DNA of 64,000 nucleotides from Paenibacillus artemisiicola. GTDB lineage: Bacteria; Bacillota; Bacilli; Paenibacillales; Paenibacillaceae. Position numbers and translations under genes: made by a program. The stretch's first letter is position 1. Each line of letters starts with the position of its first letter. The notes under the pieces were generated by a model. The model did no database searches. It saw only the letters and a list, made by a program, of their open reading frames with translations, and was not told the DNA's origin. The DNA lies in the NCBI RefSeq assembly GCF_017652985.1, contig NZ_JAGGDJ010000017.1, forward strand, positions 1 to 64,000, written 5' to 3'. This document shows, in pieces, positions 26,659-34,543 of the stretch.

Positions 26659-28374
26659 ATGCTGTCGCGCTTCATCGCGTATTACAAGCCGTACAAGAAA
26701 TTGTTTTACCTGGATTTCTTCAGCGCGATTCTCGCCGGTTTCCTGGAGCTCGGCTTTCCCGTCGCCGTCAACCAGTTCATCGACAAGCTGCTTCCAAGCA
26801 AGGATTGGAGCCTGATCGCCTGGGCCTGCGCGGGGCTCTTGTTCATCTATGCGCTGAACGCCTTTTTGAACTACATCGTCACGTATTGGGGCCACATGCT
26901 CGGCATCAACATCGAGACGGACATGCGCCGCAAGCTGTTCGACCACATCCAGAAGCTGAGCTTCCGGTTCTTCGACAACACGAAGACGGGGCATCTCATC
27001 GCCAGATTGACCAACGACCTGATGGAAATCGGGGAAATGGCGCATCACGGGCCGGAGGATCTCTTCATCGCGGTCATGACGCTGATCGGCGCCTTCGTGC
27101 TCATGCTGCTCATCAACTGGAAGCTGGCGCTGCTGACGTTCATCGTCGTGCCGCTCATGATCTGGCTTGCCGTCTATTTCAGCGCGAAGATGACGAAGGC
27201 GTTCCACCGGCTCTTCTCGGACATCGCCGAGTTCAACGCCCGCGTCGAGGACAACGTCGGCGGCATGCGCGTCGTGCAGGCGTTCGGCAACGAAGAATTC
27301 GAGAAGAAGCTGTTCGACCAGAATAACCTGCGCTTCCGCGTCACGAAGCTGCTCTCCTACAAAATCATGGCGTTCAACACGTCCTTCAGCTATATGCTGA
27401 AGCGGCTCGTGACCTTGTTCGTCATGATCTGCGGCACGTGGTTCGTCGTCCGCGGCGAGCTGACCGCCGGCGAATTCGTCGGCTTCCTGCTGCTCGCGAA
27501 CGTCTTCATCGGCCCGATCGAGAAGATCAACGCCGTTATCGAAAGCTATCCGAAAGGGTTCGCGGGCTTCAAGCGCTACGCGGAGCTGATGGACACGGCG
27601 CCGGACATCGAGGACCGCCCGAACGCGGTCGCCGTGGACAACCTGCGCGGAGACATCGTGTTCCGCGACGTCAGCTTCGGCTACGAGAACGAGAAGAAAG
27701 TGCTGCGGCATATCGGCCTTACGATCCGCGAAGGCGAGACGGTCGCGTTCGTGGGCCCGTCCGGGGCGGGCAAGACCACGCTTTGCAGCCTGCTGCCGCG
27801 GTTCTACGACGTGACCGGCGGCAGCATCGCCATCGACGGCCGCGACATCCGCGACATGAAGCTCGCTTCGCTGCGCAGAGGCATCGGCATCGTGCAGCAG
27901 GACGTGTTCCTGTTCTCCGGCACGCTGCGGGAGAACATCCTGTACGGCAAGATGGACGCCTCGGAGACGGAGCTGCGGGCGGCGGTCAAGCGCGCCCAGC
28001 TGGAAGCGTTCGTCGCGACGCTGCCGGACGGCTTGGACACGATCGTCGGCGAGCGCGGCGTGAAGCTCTCCGGCGGGCAGAAGCAGCGCGTCGCCATCGC
28101 GCGGATGTTCCTCAAGAATCCGCCGATTCTCATCCTCGACGAGGCGACCTCCGCGCTCGACACGGAGACGGAATCGGCCATTCAGCAGTCGCTGGCGGAG
28201 CTGTCGCAGGGCCGCACGACGCTCGTCATCGCCCACCGGCTCGCCACGATCAAGAACGCCGACCGGATCGTCGTCGTGACGGAGAACGGCGTGACCGAGC
28301 AGGGCAAGCACGAGGAACTGCTCGCCGCGGGCGGCCACTACAGCCGGCTGCACCGGGCGCAGTTCCAATCGTAA
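26659..28374 (+). CDS. ABC exporter half-transporter, probably iron-regulated
   Basis: A 571-residue half-transporter that could form a homodimer: six membrane segments in residues ~15-300, then Walker A GPSGAGKTT (~366), Q-loop VQQDVFLFSG, intact signature LSGGQKQR (~471) and Walker B LILDEATSALD with catalytic Glu. AAGGAGGAAAG precedes the ATG at 26659. The upstream Fur box suggests a role under iron limitation such as siderophore or heme export, but no siderophore genes are in view, so that is inference. The leader of ~170 nt contains the 42-bp tandem duplication. Confidence 0.92.
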   Translation: MLSRFIAYYKPYKKLFYLDFFSAILAGFLELGFPVAVNQFIDKLLPSKDWSLIAWACAGLLFIYALNAFLNYIVTYWGHMLGINIETDMRRKLFDHIQKLSFRFFDNTKTGHLIARLTNDLMEIGEMAHHGPEDLFIAVMTLIGAFVLMLLINWKLALLTFIVVPLMIWLAVYFSAKMTKAFHRLFSDIAEFNARVEDNVGGMRVVQAFGNEEFEKKLFDQNNLRFRVTKLLSYKIMAFNTSFSYMLKRLVTLFVMICGTWFVVRGELTAGEFVGFLLLANVFIGPIEKINAVIESYPKGFAGFKRYAELMDTAPDIEDRPNAVAVDNLRGDIVFRDVSFGYENEKKVLRHIGLTIREGETVAFVGPSGAGKTTLCSLLPRFYDVTGGSIAIDGRDIRDMKLASLRRGIGIVQQDVFLFSGTLRENILYGKMDASETELRAAVKRAQLEAFVATLPDGLDTIVGERGVKLSGGQKQRVAIARMFLKNPPILILDEATSALDTETESAIQQSLAELSQGRTTLVIAHRLATIKNADRIVVVTENGVTEQGKHEELLAAGGHYSRLHRAQFQS

Positions 28375-28395
28375 GCGCCGGGCAACATCGGCCGC

Positions 28396-28426
28396 GGGAC
28401 CGTTCGAATCCGAACGGTCCCGTTTT
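28396..28426 (+). terminator. Terminator after the ABC exporter
   Basis: GGGACCGTTCG pairs with CGAACGGTCCC around AATC and is followed by CGTTTT. Confidence 0.75.
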
Positions 28427-28430
28427 CGCT

Positions 28431-28460
28431 TTGCAGGCCGCCGGGCAGCGCTGGTATAAT
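28431..28460 (+). promoter_or_regulatory. Promoter of the aminopeptidase gene
   Basis: TTGCAG and a perfect TATAAT (28455-28460) are 18 bp apart, ~60 bp before the start codon. Confidence 0.6.
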
Positions 28461-28520
28461 GACTACGCAATCCGGTAAATGATGGCGATCATGCGAATAT
28501 CCGCTAAAGGAGATCTGACG

Positions 28521-29756
28521 ATGAAATCATTCCAACAACGGCTCGAGCAATACGCCGCGCTGGCGGTCGAAGTCGGCGTCAACGTGCAGCCCGGGCAGAA
28601 ATTGTACGTCATCTCGCCGATCGCGGCGGCGCCGTTCGTCCGCGAGGTCGTCAAGCGCGCGTACAAGCTCGGCTCGCCCTACGTGCACGTGGACTGGAAC
28701 GACGAAGGCGTGACCCGCGCCCGGCTGGAGCACGCGCCGGAAGAAGGACTCTCGATTCATCCGGCTTGGTACGTGGCCGGACGCGTCGCGATGGCCGAGG
28801 AAGGCGCCGCGTTCCTGTGGGTCGACGCGGCCGATCCCGATCTGCTGAGCGGCATCGACGCCGCGCGCGCCGGCGCCGTCTCGAAGGCGCAGCAGCAGAC
28901 GCTGACGCCGTTCCGCAAGTTCACGCTGAACAACGAGGTGGCGTGGTCGATCGTCGCCGTGCCTTCGAAGGCGTGGGCGGACAAGGTGTTCCCGGAACGC
29001 GCGGAACCGGAGCGGGAGGACGCGCTGTGGGAAGCGATCTTCGCGGCCGTCCGCGTCGATGCCGCCGATCCCGTCGCCGCATGGCGGCAGCATGCGGCCG
29101 GCCTGAGAGCGAAGGCGGATCGGCTGAACGAGCGCCGCTACAAGGAGCTCCGTTACCGGAGCGCCGAGGGCACGGACGTGGCAATCGGGCTGCCGGAGGG
29201 CCATATTTGGGTGAGCGCCGGCACGCGGAACAAGCAGGGGACGACGTTCATCCCGAACATGCCGACCGAGGAAGTGTTCACGTCGCCGCTGCGCACGGCC
29301 GTGAACGGCAAGGTCGCGAGCAGCAAGCCGCTTAGCTACAACGGCAGCCTGATCGACCGGTTCGCAATCACGTTCGCGGACGGCCGCATCGTCGGCTACG
29401 AGGCGGAGACGGGCCTGGCCGCGCTCCGCGAGCTGATCGAGACCGACGAAGGCTCGCATTACTTAGGCGAAATCGCGCTCGTGCCGTTCCGTTCGCCGAT
29501 CTCCGATACGAACGTGACATTCTACAACACGCTGTTCGACGAGAACGCGGCCTGCCACCTCGCGATCGGCTTCGCGTTCCCGTTCTGCCTGGAGGGCGGG
29601 CTCGCGATGAGCAAGGAGGAGCAGCTCGCGAGCGGGCTGAACCAGAGCTTGACGCATGTCGATTTCATGATCGGCACGGCGGATCTGGACATTGACGGCG
29701 TCCGGGCGGACGGCACGGTCGAGCCGGTCTTCCGCGGCGGCAATTGGGCGTTCTAA
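28521..29756 (+). CDS. M29-family metallo-aminopeptidase (AmpS/PepS-like)
   Basis: A 411-residue cytoplasmic aminopeptidase of the M29 (thermophilic aminopeptidase) family. Metal-ligand and family blocks include GTRNKQGTTFIPNMPTEEVFT with its two glutamates, LGEIALVPFRSP, FYNTLFDENAACHLAIGFAF and the C-terminal THVDFMIGTADLDIDG. The ATG at 28521 has AAAGGAG 8 nt upstream; an in-frame ATG at 28479 lacks a good site. Flanked by terminators on both sides, so monocistronic. Likely role: trimming N-terminal residues from peptides. Confidence 0.93.
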   Translation: MKSFQQRLEQYAALAVEVGVNVQPGQKLYVISPIAAAPFVREVVKRAYKLGSPYVHVDWNDEGVTRARLEHAPEEGLSIHPAWYVAGRVAMAEEGAAFLWVDAADPDLLSGIDAARAGAVSKAQQQTLTPFRKFTLNNEVAWSIVAVPSKAWADKVFPERAEPEREDALWEAIFAAVRVDAADPVAAWRQHAAGLRAKADRLNERRYKELRYRSAEGTDVAIGLPEGHIWVSAGTRNKQGTTFIPNMPTEEVFTSPLRTAVNGKVASSKPLSYNGSLIDRFAITFADGRIVGYEAETGLAALRELIETDEGSHYLGEIALVPFRSPISDTNVTFYNTLFDENAACHLAIGFAFPFCLEGGLAMSKEEQLASGLNQSLTHVDFMIGTADLDIDGVRADGTVEPVFRGGNWAF

Positions 29757-29782
29757 GGAGCGGAAACGAAAGGGAAGGGTGT

Positions 29783-29822
29783 GCCTGCGTCACGCGGTTG
29801 ACGCGGGCAGGCTCTTTTTTTT
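29783..29822 (+). terminator. Terminator after the aminopeptidase
   Basis: GCCTGCGTCA pairs with TGACGCGGGCAGGC and is followed by eight T. Confidence 0.8.
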
Positions 29823-29832
29823 GCGGAACGGA

Positions 29833-29864
29833 TTGACAATCGGTTTTTATATGTCATAATGACA
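29833..29864 (+). promoter_or_regulatory. pnuC-nadR promoter with palindromic operator
   Basis: TTGACA (29833) and CATAAT (29855) are 16 bp apart. The -10 is embedded in the perfect dyad TGTCATAATGACA (29852-29864), which extends with further ATA/TAT symmetry. Confidence 0.6.
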
Positions 29865-29922
29865 ATATCAAAAAGGCGGCAACGGCCGGTTTTCGGGCGG
29901 CTCGTTTCGCGGGTTTTGATAC

Positions 29923-29935
29923 TGTCATATTGAGA
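29923..29935 (+). promoter_or_regulatory. Second copy of the pnuC operator
   Basis: TGTCATATTGAGA matches the upstream operator at 11 of 13 positions, and its flanks ATAC and GTAT extend the dyad. It lies in the leader, 71 bp from the first site. A repressor of NAD salvage is the likely ligand (inference). Confidence 0.5.
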
Positions 29936-29977
29936 GTATTATGGCACGGGGATGCCAGGATGCGAGGAGGTATGCGC

Positions 29978-30622
29978 ATGAACAAAGGTTGGGTACTGCC
30001 GGTCTTCGTTATCGTTATGCTCGCCGTCGCGTTCGCCACGTCGTCGTCGGCGCTGGAAATCGCCGCCACGACGACCGGGCTGCTCAGCGTCTGGCTGACG
30101 GCGCGGGAGAACATTTGGGCGTGGCCCGTCGGCCTCGCGAACGTCGCCTGCTTCTTCTGCATGTTCGAGGACGCCAAGCTGTACGCGGACATGACGCTGC
30201 AAGTGTTCTTCTTCGCGCTCAGCCTCTATGGCTGGGCCGTCTGGCTGACGGGACGGGGCACCGCCAAGGTTCGGCCGACGCGCAGCCTCGCGCCGAAACG
30301 CGCCGCGCTGCTCGGCGTGCTGCTCGTCGCCGTGACGCTGCTGTGGGGCTTCGTGCTGGAGGCCTATACCGACGCCTCGATTCCGTATGCCGACGCGCTG
30401 ATCGCCACGCTCAGCCTCATCGCGCAATACTTGCTCTCGTCGAAGGTGCTGCAAAACTGGCTCTGCTGGATCGCCGTCGACGCGCTGTCGATCGGCATGT
30501 ACGCCTACAAGGAGCTATATTCGCTCGCCTTCCTGTACGTCGTCTTCCTGGCGATCGCCGTCGCCGGCCATTTGTCGTGGAAGCGGGCGTACGACGCCGG
30601 CCCGAAGGAGGTGCCCGCATGA
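29978..30622 (+). CDS. pnuC: Nicotinamide riboside transporter PnuC
   Basis: A 214-residue membrane protein of the PnuC family, which imports nicotinamide riboside for NAD synthesis. About seven hydrophobic segments are visible, with the family motifs ENIWAWPVGLANVACF near the N-terminus and a late NWLCWIAVDALSIGMYAYKELY substrate-site region. ATG 29978 is preferred because GAGGAGG lies 7 nt upstream. The stop overlaps the nadR start (ATGA), so uptake and phosphorylation are translated together. Two palindromic sites upstream suggest repression by an NAD-responsive regulator. Confidence 0.93.
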   Translation: MNKGWVLPVFVIVMLAVAFATSSSALEIAATTTGLLSVWLTARENIWAWPVGLANVACFFCMFEDAKLYADMTLQVFFFALSLYGWAVWLTGRGTAKVRPTRSLAPKRAALLGVLLVAVTLLWGFVLEAYTDASIPYADALIATLSLIAQYLLSSKVLQNWLCWIAVDALSIGMYAYKELYSLAFLYVVFLAIAVAGHLSWKRAYDAGPKEVPA

Positions 30623-31683
30623 ACCGCGAGAGCCGCGCAGGCCGCACGACCGGACTCACGCTCGGCAAGTTCGCGCCGCTGCACAAGGGCCATCAGCTGC
30701 TGATCGAAACCGCGATCCGCGAAACCGACGACATCATCGTCGTCATCTACGACTGTCCCGAGACGACCGACGTGCCGCTTCATGTCCGGGCGGGCTGGAT
30801 TCGCGCGCTCTACCCCGGGGTCGAGGTCATCGAAGCGTGGGACGGCCCGAACGAGACCGGCGATACGCCCGAGATCAAACGGCTGCAGGAGCGGTATATT
30901 TTGGGTCTGCTGAACGGCAGGCCGGTCACGCATTTCTATTCCAGCGAATTCTACGGCGAACACATGAGCCTCGCGCTCGGCGCCGCCGACCGGCGGGTCG
31001 ATCCGGACCGGCGGACCGTTCCGGTGTCGGGCACGATGGCCCGCAACGATCCGTACGGCTGCCGGCCGCACGTCAGTCCGGTCGTCTACCGGGATCTCGT
31101 CGCCAAAGCCGTCTTTCTCGGCGCGCCGTCGACGGGCAAGACGACGCTCGCGGCGCATATGGCGCAGCGGATGCATACGGTCTGGATGCCGGAATACGGC
31201 CGCGAGTATTGGGAGCGGCACCAGGTCGGCCGCCGCTTGACGCCGGGGCAGCTGGAGGAGATCGCGGCAGGGCATCTCGAGCGGGAGGACCGGCTGACGC
31301 TCGACGCGCGGGAGGTGCTGTTCGTGGATACGAACGCGCTGACGACGCACATGTTCGCCCTCGATTACCACGGCGGAGCGACGCCGGGCCTTGCCGCCAT
31401 TGCGGATAAGGCGGCCTCGCGGTACGACGTCTTCTTCCTGTGCGGCGACGACATTCCGTACGACGATACGTGGGACCGCTCGGGCGACGTGCACCGCCGC
31501 GTCTTCCAAAAGCGGATCGCCGCCGACCTCCATGCGCGGCGCATTCCGTACGTTCCGCTGCGCGGTACGCTCGAAGAGCGGGCGCGTACGGCGGAAGCGG
31601 TGCTGAGCCGGCTGCGCCTCTACGGCAATCCGCGCGAGTGGATGGCCGAATCGCAGGCGCGGCCGGAACCGCCTAGCAGCTAA
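30619..31683 (+). CDS. nadR: NadR-like NMN adenylyltransferase / ribosylnicotinamide kinase
   Basis: A 354-residue bifunctional enzyme. The N-terminal nucleotidyltransferase domain starts LGKFAPLHKGHQLLIETA with the HxGH active site. The C-terminal kinase domain has P-loop GAPSTGKTTL (~167), EYGREYWE, and VDTNALTTHMF. It lacks the N-terminal HTH of enteric NadR, so it should be purely enzymatic: it phosphorylates imported nicotinamide riboside to NMN and adenylylates it to NAD. GAAGGAGGTG precedes the ATG. The PnuC partner upstream supports this route directly. A terminator follows. Confidence 0.92.
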   Translation: MNRESRAGRTTGLTLGKFAPLHKGHQLLIETAIRETDDIIVVIYDCPETTDVPLHVRAGWIRALYPGVEVIEAWDGPNETGDTPEIKRLQERYILGLLNGRPVTHFYSSEFYGEHMSLALGAADRRVDPDRRTVPVSGTMARNDPYGCRPHVSPVVYRDLVAKAVFLGAPSTGKTTLAAHMAQRMHTVWMPEYGREYWERHQVGRRLTPGQLEEIAAGHLEREDRLTLDAREVLFVDTNALTTHMFALDYHGGATPGLAAIADKAASRYDVFFLCGDDIPYDDTWDRSGDVHRRVFQKRIAADLHARRIPYVPLRGTLEERARTAEAVLSRLRLYGNPREWMAESQARPEPPSS

Positions 31684-31722
31684 AAAAAAGCATGCGGACG
31701 TCAAATCGTCCGCATGCTTTTT
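31684..31722. terminator. Bidirectional terminator between nadR and the GNAT gene
   Basis: AAAAAGCATGCGGACG pairs perfectly with CGTCCGCATGCTTTTT; the A and T tracts on both sides serve the two convergent genes. Confidence 0.9.
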
Positions 31723-31730
31723 CGTTGCCG

Positions 31731-32273
31731 TCAATCGCGGGCCAGCGGTTTCTCGTACAGGCAAAAGCCGCTCGGCGACGTGCCCTTGTACGCATAACCG
31801 AGACCGCGGTAGAAGTCGTTCAGCTTCGGATTGCTGGCGATGCAATCGAGCCGCATCGTCCGCTTGCCCGGGAAGGAGATGCCGGTTTCCGCCCAGCGCA
31901 CGATGTCCGTGCCGAGCCCTTGGCCGGCATGCTCGCGGTTGATGGCGAGCCGGTGCAGGTACACGTTCGGCTCGTGGCCGTCCGGTCCCCAGAGGTCGAG
32001 GTCCCACTGCTTCGGCGTCTGCATGAGCAGCACGATGCCGGCAAGCGCGTCGCCGTCCTTGAACAGGAACAGCTCGCCCGCGGCGATATGGCCGACGACG
32101 TCGTGATGGTCGTCGCCGCTCAGCAGCGCGCTCCACTGCGACGAGCCCTTGCTCTGCAGCCACCGGGCCGCGCCGACGAGCAGCGCCATGACGGCGGGCG
32201 CGTCGTCCGGCTTTGCTTGGGAGACCGCGATGCGCGGGTTGGCGTGATCGTTATGAAGGATGTAATTCAGCAT
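31731..32273 (-). CDS. GNAT-family N-acetyltransferase
   Basis: A 180-residue acetyl-CoA-dependent acyltransferase. The core motif A region VYLHRLAINREHAGQGLGTDIV carries the Q/RxxGxG/A pyrophosphate-binding loop, and motif B contains LDCIASNPKLNDFYRGLGY. The substrate is unknown; the AAxWLxxKGxxQW beginning resembles small uncharacterised Bacillus acetyltransferases. The start at 32273 (MLNYILHND) is chosen over an upstream ATG at 32318 because GGGGA lies before it and the extension is not conserved-looking. Convergent with nadR. Confidence 0.88.
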   Translation of the reverse strand: MLNYILHNDHANPRIAVSQAKPDDAPAVMALLVGAARWLQSKGSSQWSALLSGDDHHDVVGHIAAGELFLFKDGDALAGIVLLMQTPKQWDLDLWGPDGHEPNVYLHRLAINREHAGQGLGTDIVRWAETGISFPGKRTMRLDCIASNPKLNDFYRGLGYAYKGTSPSGFCLYEKPLARD

Positions 32274-32342
32274 GTCGCATTTCCCCGTTCGCCTGAGTGA
32301 TGGTCGTACAGGCTTCATTGTACCACCGGGCCGCGGCGCGGT

Positions 32343-32978
32343 TCAAACCGTCCGTTTCTTCACGACGAAATAGTACATGCTGAGCGGCCACCACACGACC
32401 GCGAAGATCGGATAGATCGCCCAGACGTCGTTCGGGGACGAGATCGCGTTGACGACGATGAACAGCGCGCTCGTCAGGAGCGAGCCGCACAAGGCGAACG
32501 CGAACCACTGCCGCGTGCGGGCGAAGTAGATCGACATGGGCCACCAGAGCACGGCGTACGCCGGGAACACGATCCAAGGGAACTGCGGCGAGAGCAGCAC
32601 GTTGAGCATGCCGTAATACAGGATAATGCAGAAGCTGCCGGCGAACGCCATCGCGAGCGTGCCCGCGAAGCGTCCGGCATACATGAGGATGGGCCACCAG
32701 ATCACGGCGAAGCCCGCGTATAGCATCCATGGATAATCCGGGCTGTGGACGACGTTCTGATAGGCCAGATACAGAAGAATGACGGCGGTCGACGCCGCGG
32801 AATAGGCCTTGATTCGGCCGGTTCCGGCGAAATAAAGGGCGATCGGCCATTGGATCAGCGCGAAGGCGGGATGAACGAACCAGATCTCGCCCGGCGTGGT
32901 CAAGTAATTGACGAGGATGAGGAAGAAGATGCTCATGAGACTGCCGGATACGGCAAAGGCGACACGGTGGTTGCGCAT
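32343..32978 (-). CDS. Membrane protein with four 2TM repeats
   Basis: A 211-residue integral membrane protein built from four copies of a ~51-residue unit, each with two hydrophobic segments around a Pro/Trp loop and ending in a QWP or WWP signature (at residues ~43-45, 95-97, 146-148 and 197-199) followed by (L/M)YF-like residues. The same unit occurs once at the C-terminus of the upstream gene product. AAGGAGG precedes the ATG at 32978. Function unknown; the arrangement after padR and a HAAS-like gene suggests an envelope-stress or signalling module. An upstream frame extension to 33032 was rejected because it overlaps the neighbour and lacks a site. Confidence 0.85.
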   Translation of the reverse strand: MRNHRVAFAVSGSLMSIFFLILVNYLTTPGEIWFVHPAFALIQWPIALYFAGTGRIKAYSAASTAVILLYLAYQNVVHSPDYPWMLYAGFAVIWWPILMYAGRFAGTLAMAFAGSFCIILYYGMLNVLLSPQFPWIVFPAYAVLWWPMSIYFARTRQWFAFALCGSLLTSALFIVVNAISSPNDVWAIYPIFAVVWWPLSMYYFVVKKRTV

Positions 32979-32989
32979 GGGCGGCCTCC

Positions 32990-33397
32990 TTATCTCCACC
33001 CGAGCCACTTGTAGAACATGACAAGCGGCCACCAGGCGACGGCGAAGGTCGGATAAACGAACCAGATGACGTCGGGCGTGTAATAGACGTTGATGAAAAT
33101 AAACAGGGCGACGATGAGGCCGCTGCCCCAGAGCGAGAAGCCGAGGTGGAGCCCGAACTGCCTCCGGGAGGAGGCCGGCTTGCCGTTCTTCACGCCGAGC
33201 TCCAGCTTGATGTCCGAGATGTCGCCGAATTCGACGATCGCCTTGTTGACGGCGTCTTCCTCCGACTTGCCGCTCCGGACGAGATCGTAAACCTTTTCCT
33301 CCAGGTTCTGGGTGATCTCCTCTTGGATTTCCTGCTTCGCCTCGCTGTCCGGAATGTCCTTGAACCAGTCTTCCACGTGCGATCTGATCTTCTTCAT
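32990..33397 (-). CDS. HAAS/DUF1700-like cytoplasmic domain plus 2TM unit
   Basis: A 135-residue protein. The first ~70 residues form a charged helical domain (KKIRSHVEDWFKDIP...AIVEFGDISDIKLELG) like the HAAS / permease-prefix domains usually encoded next to PadR regulators. The last ~50 residues are one two-helix 2TM unit ending AWWPLVMFY, homologous in pattern to the four units of the downstream gene. It starts 1 bp after the padR stop, so it is in the same transcript. Probable role: a membrane-associated partner of PadR signalling (inference). Confidence 0.85.
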   Translation of the reverse strand: MKKIRSHVEDWFKDIPDSEAKQEIQEEITQNLEEKVYDLVRSGKSEEDAVNKAIVEFGDISDIKLELGVKNGKPASSRRQFGLHLGFSLWGSGLIVALFIFINVYYTPDVIWFVYPTFAVAWWPLVMFYKWLGWR

Positions 33398-33398
33398 C

Positions 33399-33725
33399 TT
33401 AGATACCCTCCATGAATATATTGACGATCTCTTTGATCTCGTTCCATTCCTCGACCGTTTCCTTCAAGTAGGCTCTGCCGAGCTTCGTGATCTTGTAATA
33501 GCGCCGCTTGCCGCCGTGCGAGATGTCGCCGAGATACGATTCGATCAGCTCCTTGCGTTCCAGCCGCTGGAATACCGCGTAGAGCGTCGCTTCCTTGATT
33601 TGAAACCGGTCGTCGGTCCGGACGCTGATTTCCTTGGAAATCTCGTAGCCGTAGCGGTCTTCTTCGTAAATCAACCGCAAAATAATGGCGTCGAGATGGC
33701 CGCGGATCATGTCGCTTCGGAGCAT
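33399..33725 (-). CDS. PadR-family transcriptional regulator
   Basis: A 108-residue winged-helix repressor: MIRGHLDAIILRLIYEEDRYGYEISKEI, recognition helix region IKEATLYAVFQRLERKELIESY and wing GGKRRYYKITKLG, all standard PadR features. GGGAGG precedes the ATG at 33725. It heads a three-gene leftward operon with the HAAS-like and 2TM-repeat genes. It probably represses its own promoter, whose -35 region at 33923 lies within an ATTACT/AGTAAT inverted repeat. The transcript leader contains the 15-bp tandem repeats. Confidence 0.93.
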   Translation of the reverse strand: MLRSDMIRGHLDAIILRLIYEEDRYGYEISKEISVRTDDRFQIKEATLYAVFQRLERKELIESYLGDISHGGKRRYYKITKLGRAYLKETVEEWNEIKEIVNIFMEGI

Positions 33726-33786
33726 AGAGGCCCTCCCGTTCCTGCACTCGAGCCGTGCGAGTACGTTGTCTTATCGTGCTATGTCG

Positions 33787-33896
33787 TGCTGCTCTGCCTG
33801 GTAGTGCTCTGCCTGGTAGTGCTCTGCCTGGTAGTGCTCTGCCTGGTAGTGCTCTGTCTCGTAGTGCTCTGTCTGATAGAGCTCTATCTGATGGAG
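33787..33896. repeat. 15-bp tandem repeats in the padR leader
   Basis: About seven head-to-tail 15-bp units: four identical TGCTCTGCCTGGTAG, then TGCTCTGTCTCGTAG, TGCTCTGTCTGATAG and a degenerate AGCTCTATCTGATGG. The junction of the last two forms the palindrome GATAGAGCTCTATC (33875-33888). The array lies between the padR promoter and its ribosome binding site. Confidence 0.9.
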
Positions 33897-33898
33897 TA

Positions 33899-33928
33899 AA
33901 TGTAGCATATCATTACTCTATGTGTCAA
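33899..33928 (-). promoter_or_regulatory. Candidate padR promoter
   Basis: On the minus strand TTGACA (33928-33923) and TACATT (33904-33899) are 18 bp apart. The -35 sits between ATTACT and AGTAAT half sites (33912-33934), a plausible autorepressor operator. Confidence 0.45.
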
Positions 33929-34095
33929 AGTAATTTTTCAACCGTCCGCGGACAAGAAAAAAGCGTCCGTGCGTGACGTCAAATTTGTTGAAAAATCATT
34001 TTTACGGGAAGAAGCCGAACACTGGATTTTGCAGCTGAAATCATTCGTTCAGCGTGTATACTGCCCGAATGTTGATCGATTTGAAGCGAAGGATT

Positions 34096-34160
34096 TTAAT
34101 ATTTTTTTAATTTGGCGTTGACAAAACAATTGATCTACGTCGGTTTTTTTGTAGTACGAT
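34096..34160 (+). promoter_or_regulatory. PhoP-box-like array and -10 (promoter copy 1)
   Basis: Hexamers TTAATA (34096), TTAATT (34107), TTGACA (34118) and TTGATC (34130) follow at 11, 11 and 12 bp, the layout of Bacillus PhoP boxes (TT(A/T/C)ACA every ~11 bp). The putative -10 TACGAT lies at 34155-34160, 19 bp after the last box. No gene starts before 34544, so this transcript would run through copy 2 into the HAD gene. The region 33930-34543 holds no supported gene. Confidence 0.45.
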
Positions 34161-34363
34161 GGCATATCCGGCATTTGTCCGTTTCTCGGATAAAGCCGGG
34201 CAAGTCAAGTGTCATTCGTTTACTTCGTCATCGAGGAGTCTGATCGCTTTCGGTTCTTAAATCGATCTGATCTTCAAAAACACCATTTGTGCATGTTCTA
34301 ATTCATGTTCTCTTGGGCGCTTGTCACAAGGAACGAAAGGGAGCTTGCGGCGGATGAACTGAT

Positions 34364-34428
34364 TTCACAATTACTTCATGTTCAGTTAACACAATCAGAC
34401 TTGAGTAGGCGAAATTATGTAGTATGAT
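34364..34428 (+). promoter_or_regulatory. PhoP-box-like array and -10 (promoter copy 2)
   Basis: TTCACA (34364), TTCATG (34375) and TTAACA (34386) repeat at exactly 11 bp. TTGAGT (34401) and TATGAT (34423-34428) form a 16-bp-spaced core promoter. The stretch GTAGTA(T)GATGGC...TTTGT(T)CGTTTCTC matches copy 1 with identical internal spacing, 268 bp apart, showing a duplicated promoter. Confidence 0.5.
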
Positions 34429-34543
34429 GGCGTAATTTCTGTTTGTTCGTTTCTCATGAATCGGATGAGCAGGAAGGCTCAAAAACGTGTTCGGTTTTAT
34501 TTACAGAATATTCTGAAATAATTTCCAAAAAGGAGTCATTGAC

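Noticed and set aside
33787-33896. Repeat array as a possible CRISPR
   Set aside because: Units are 15 bp, directly adjacent and without spacers; there are no cas genes.
34159-34260. 33-codon frame after promoter copy 1
   Set aside because: Its ATG overlaps the -10 hexamer, no ribosome binding site exists, and copy 2 of the promoter does not keep the frame.
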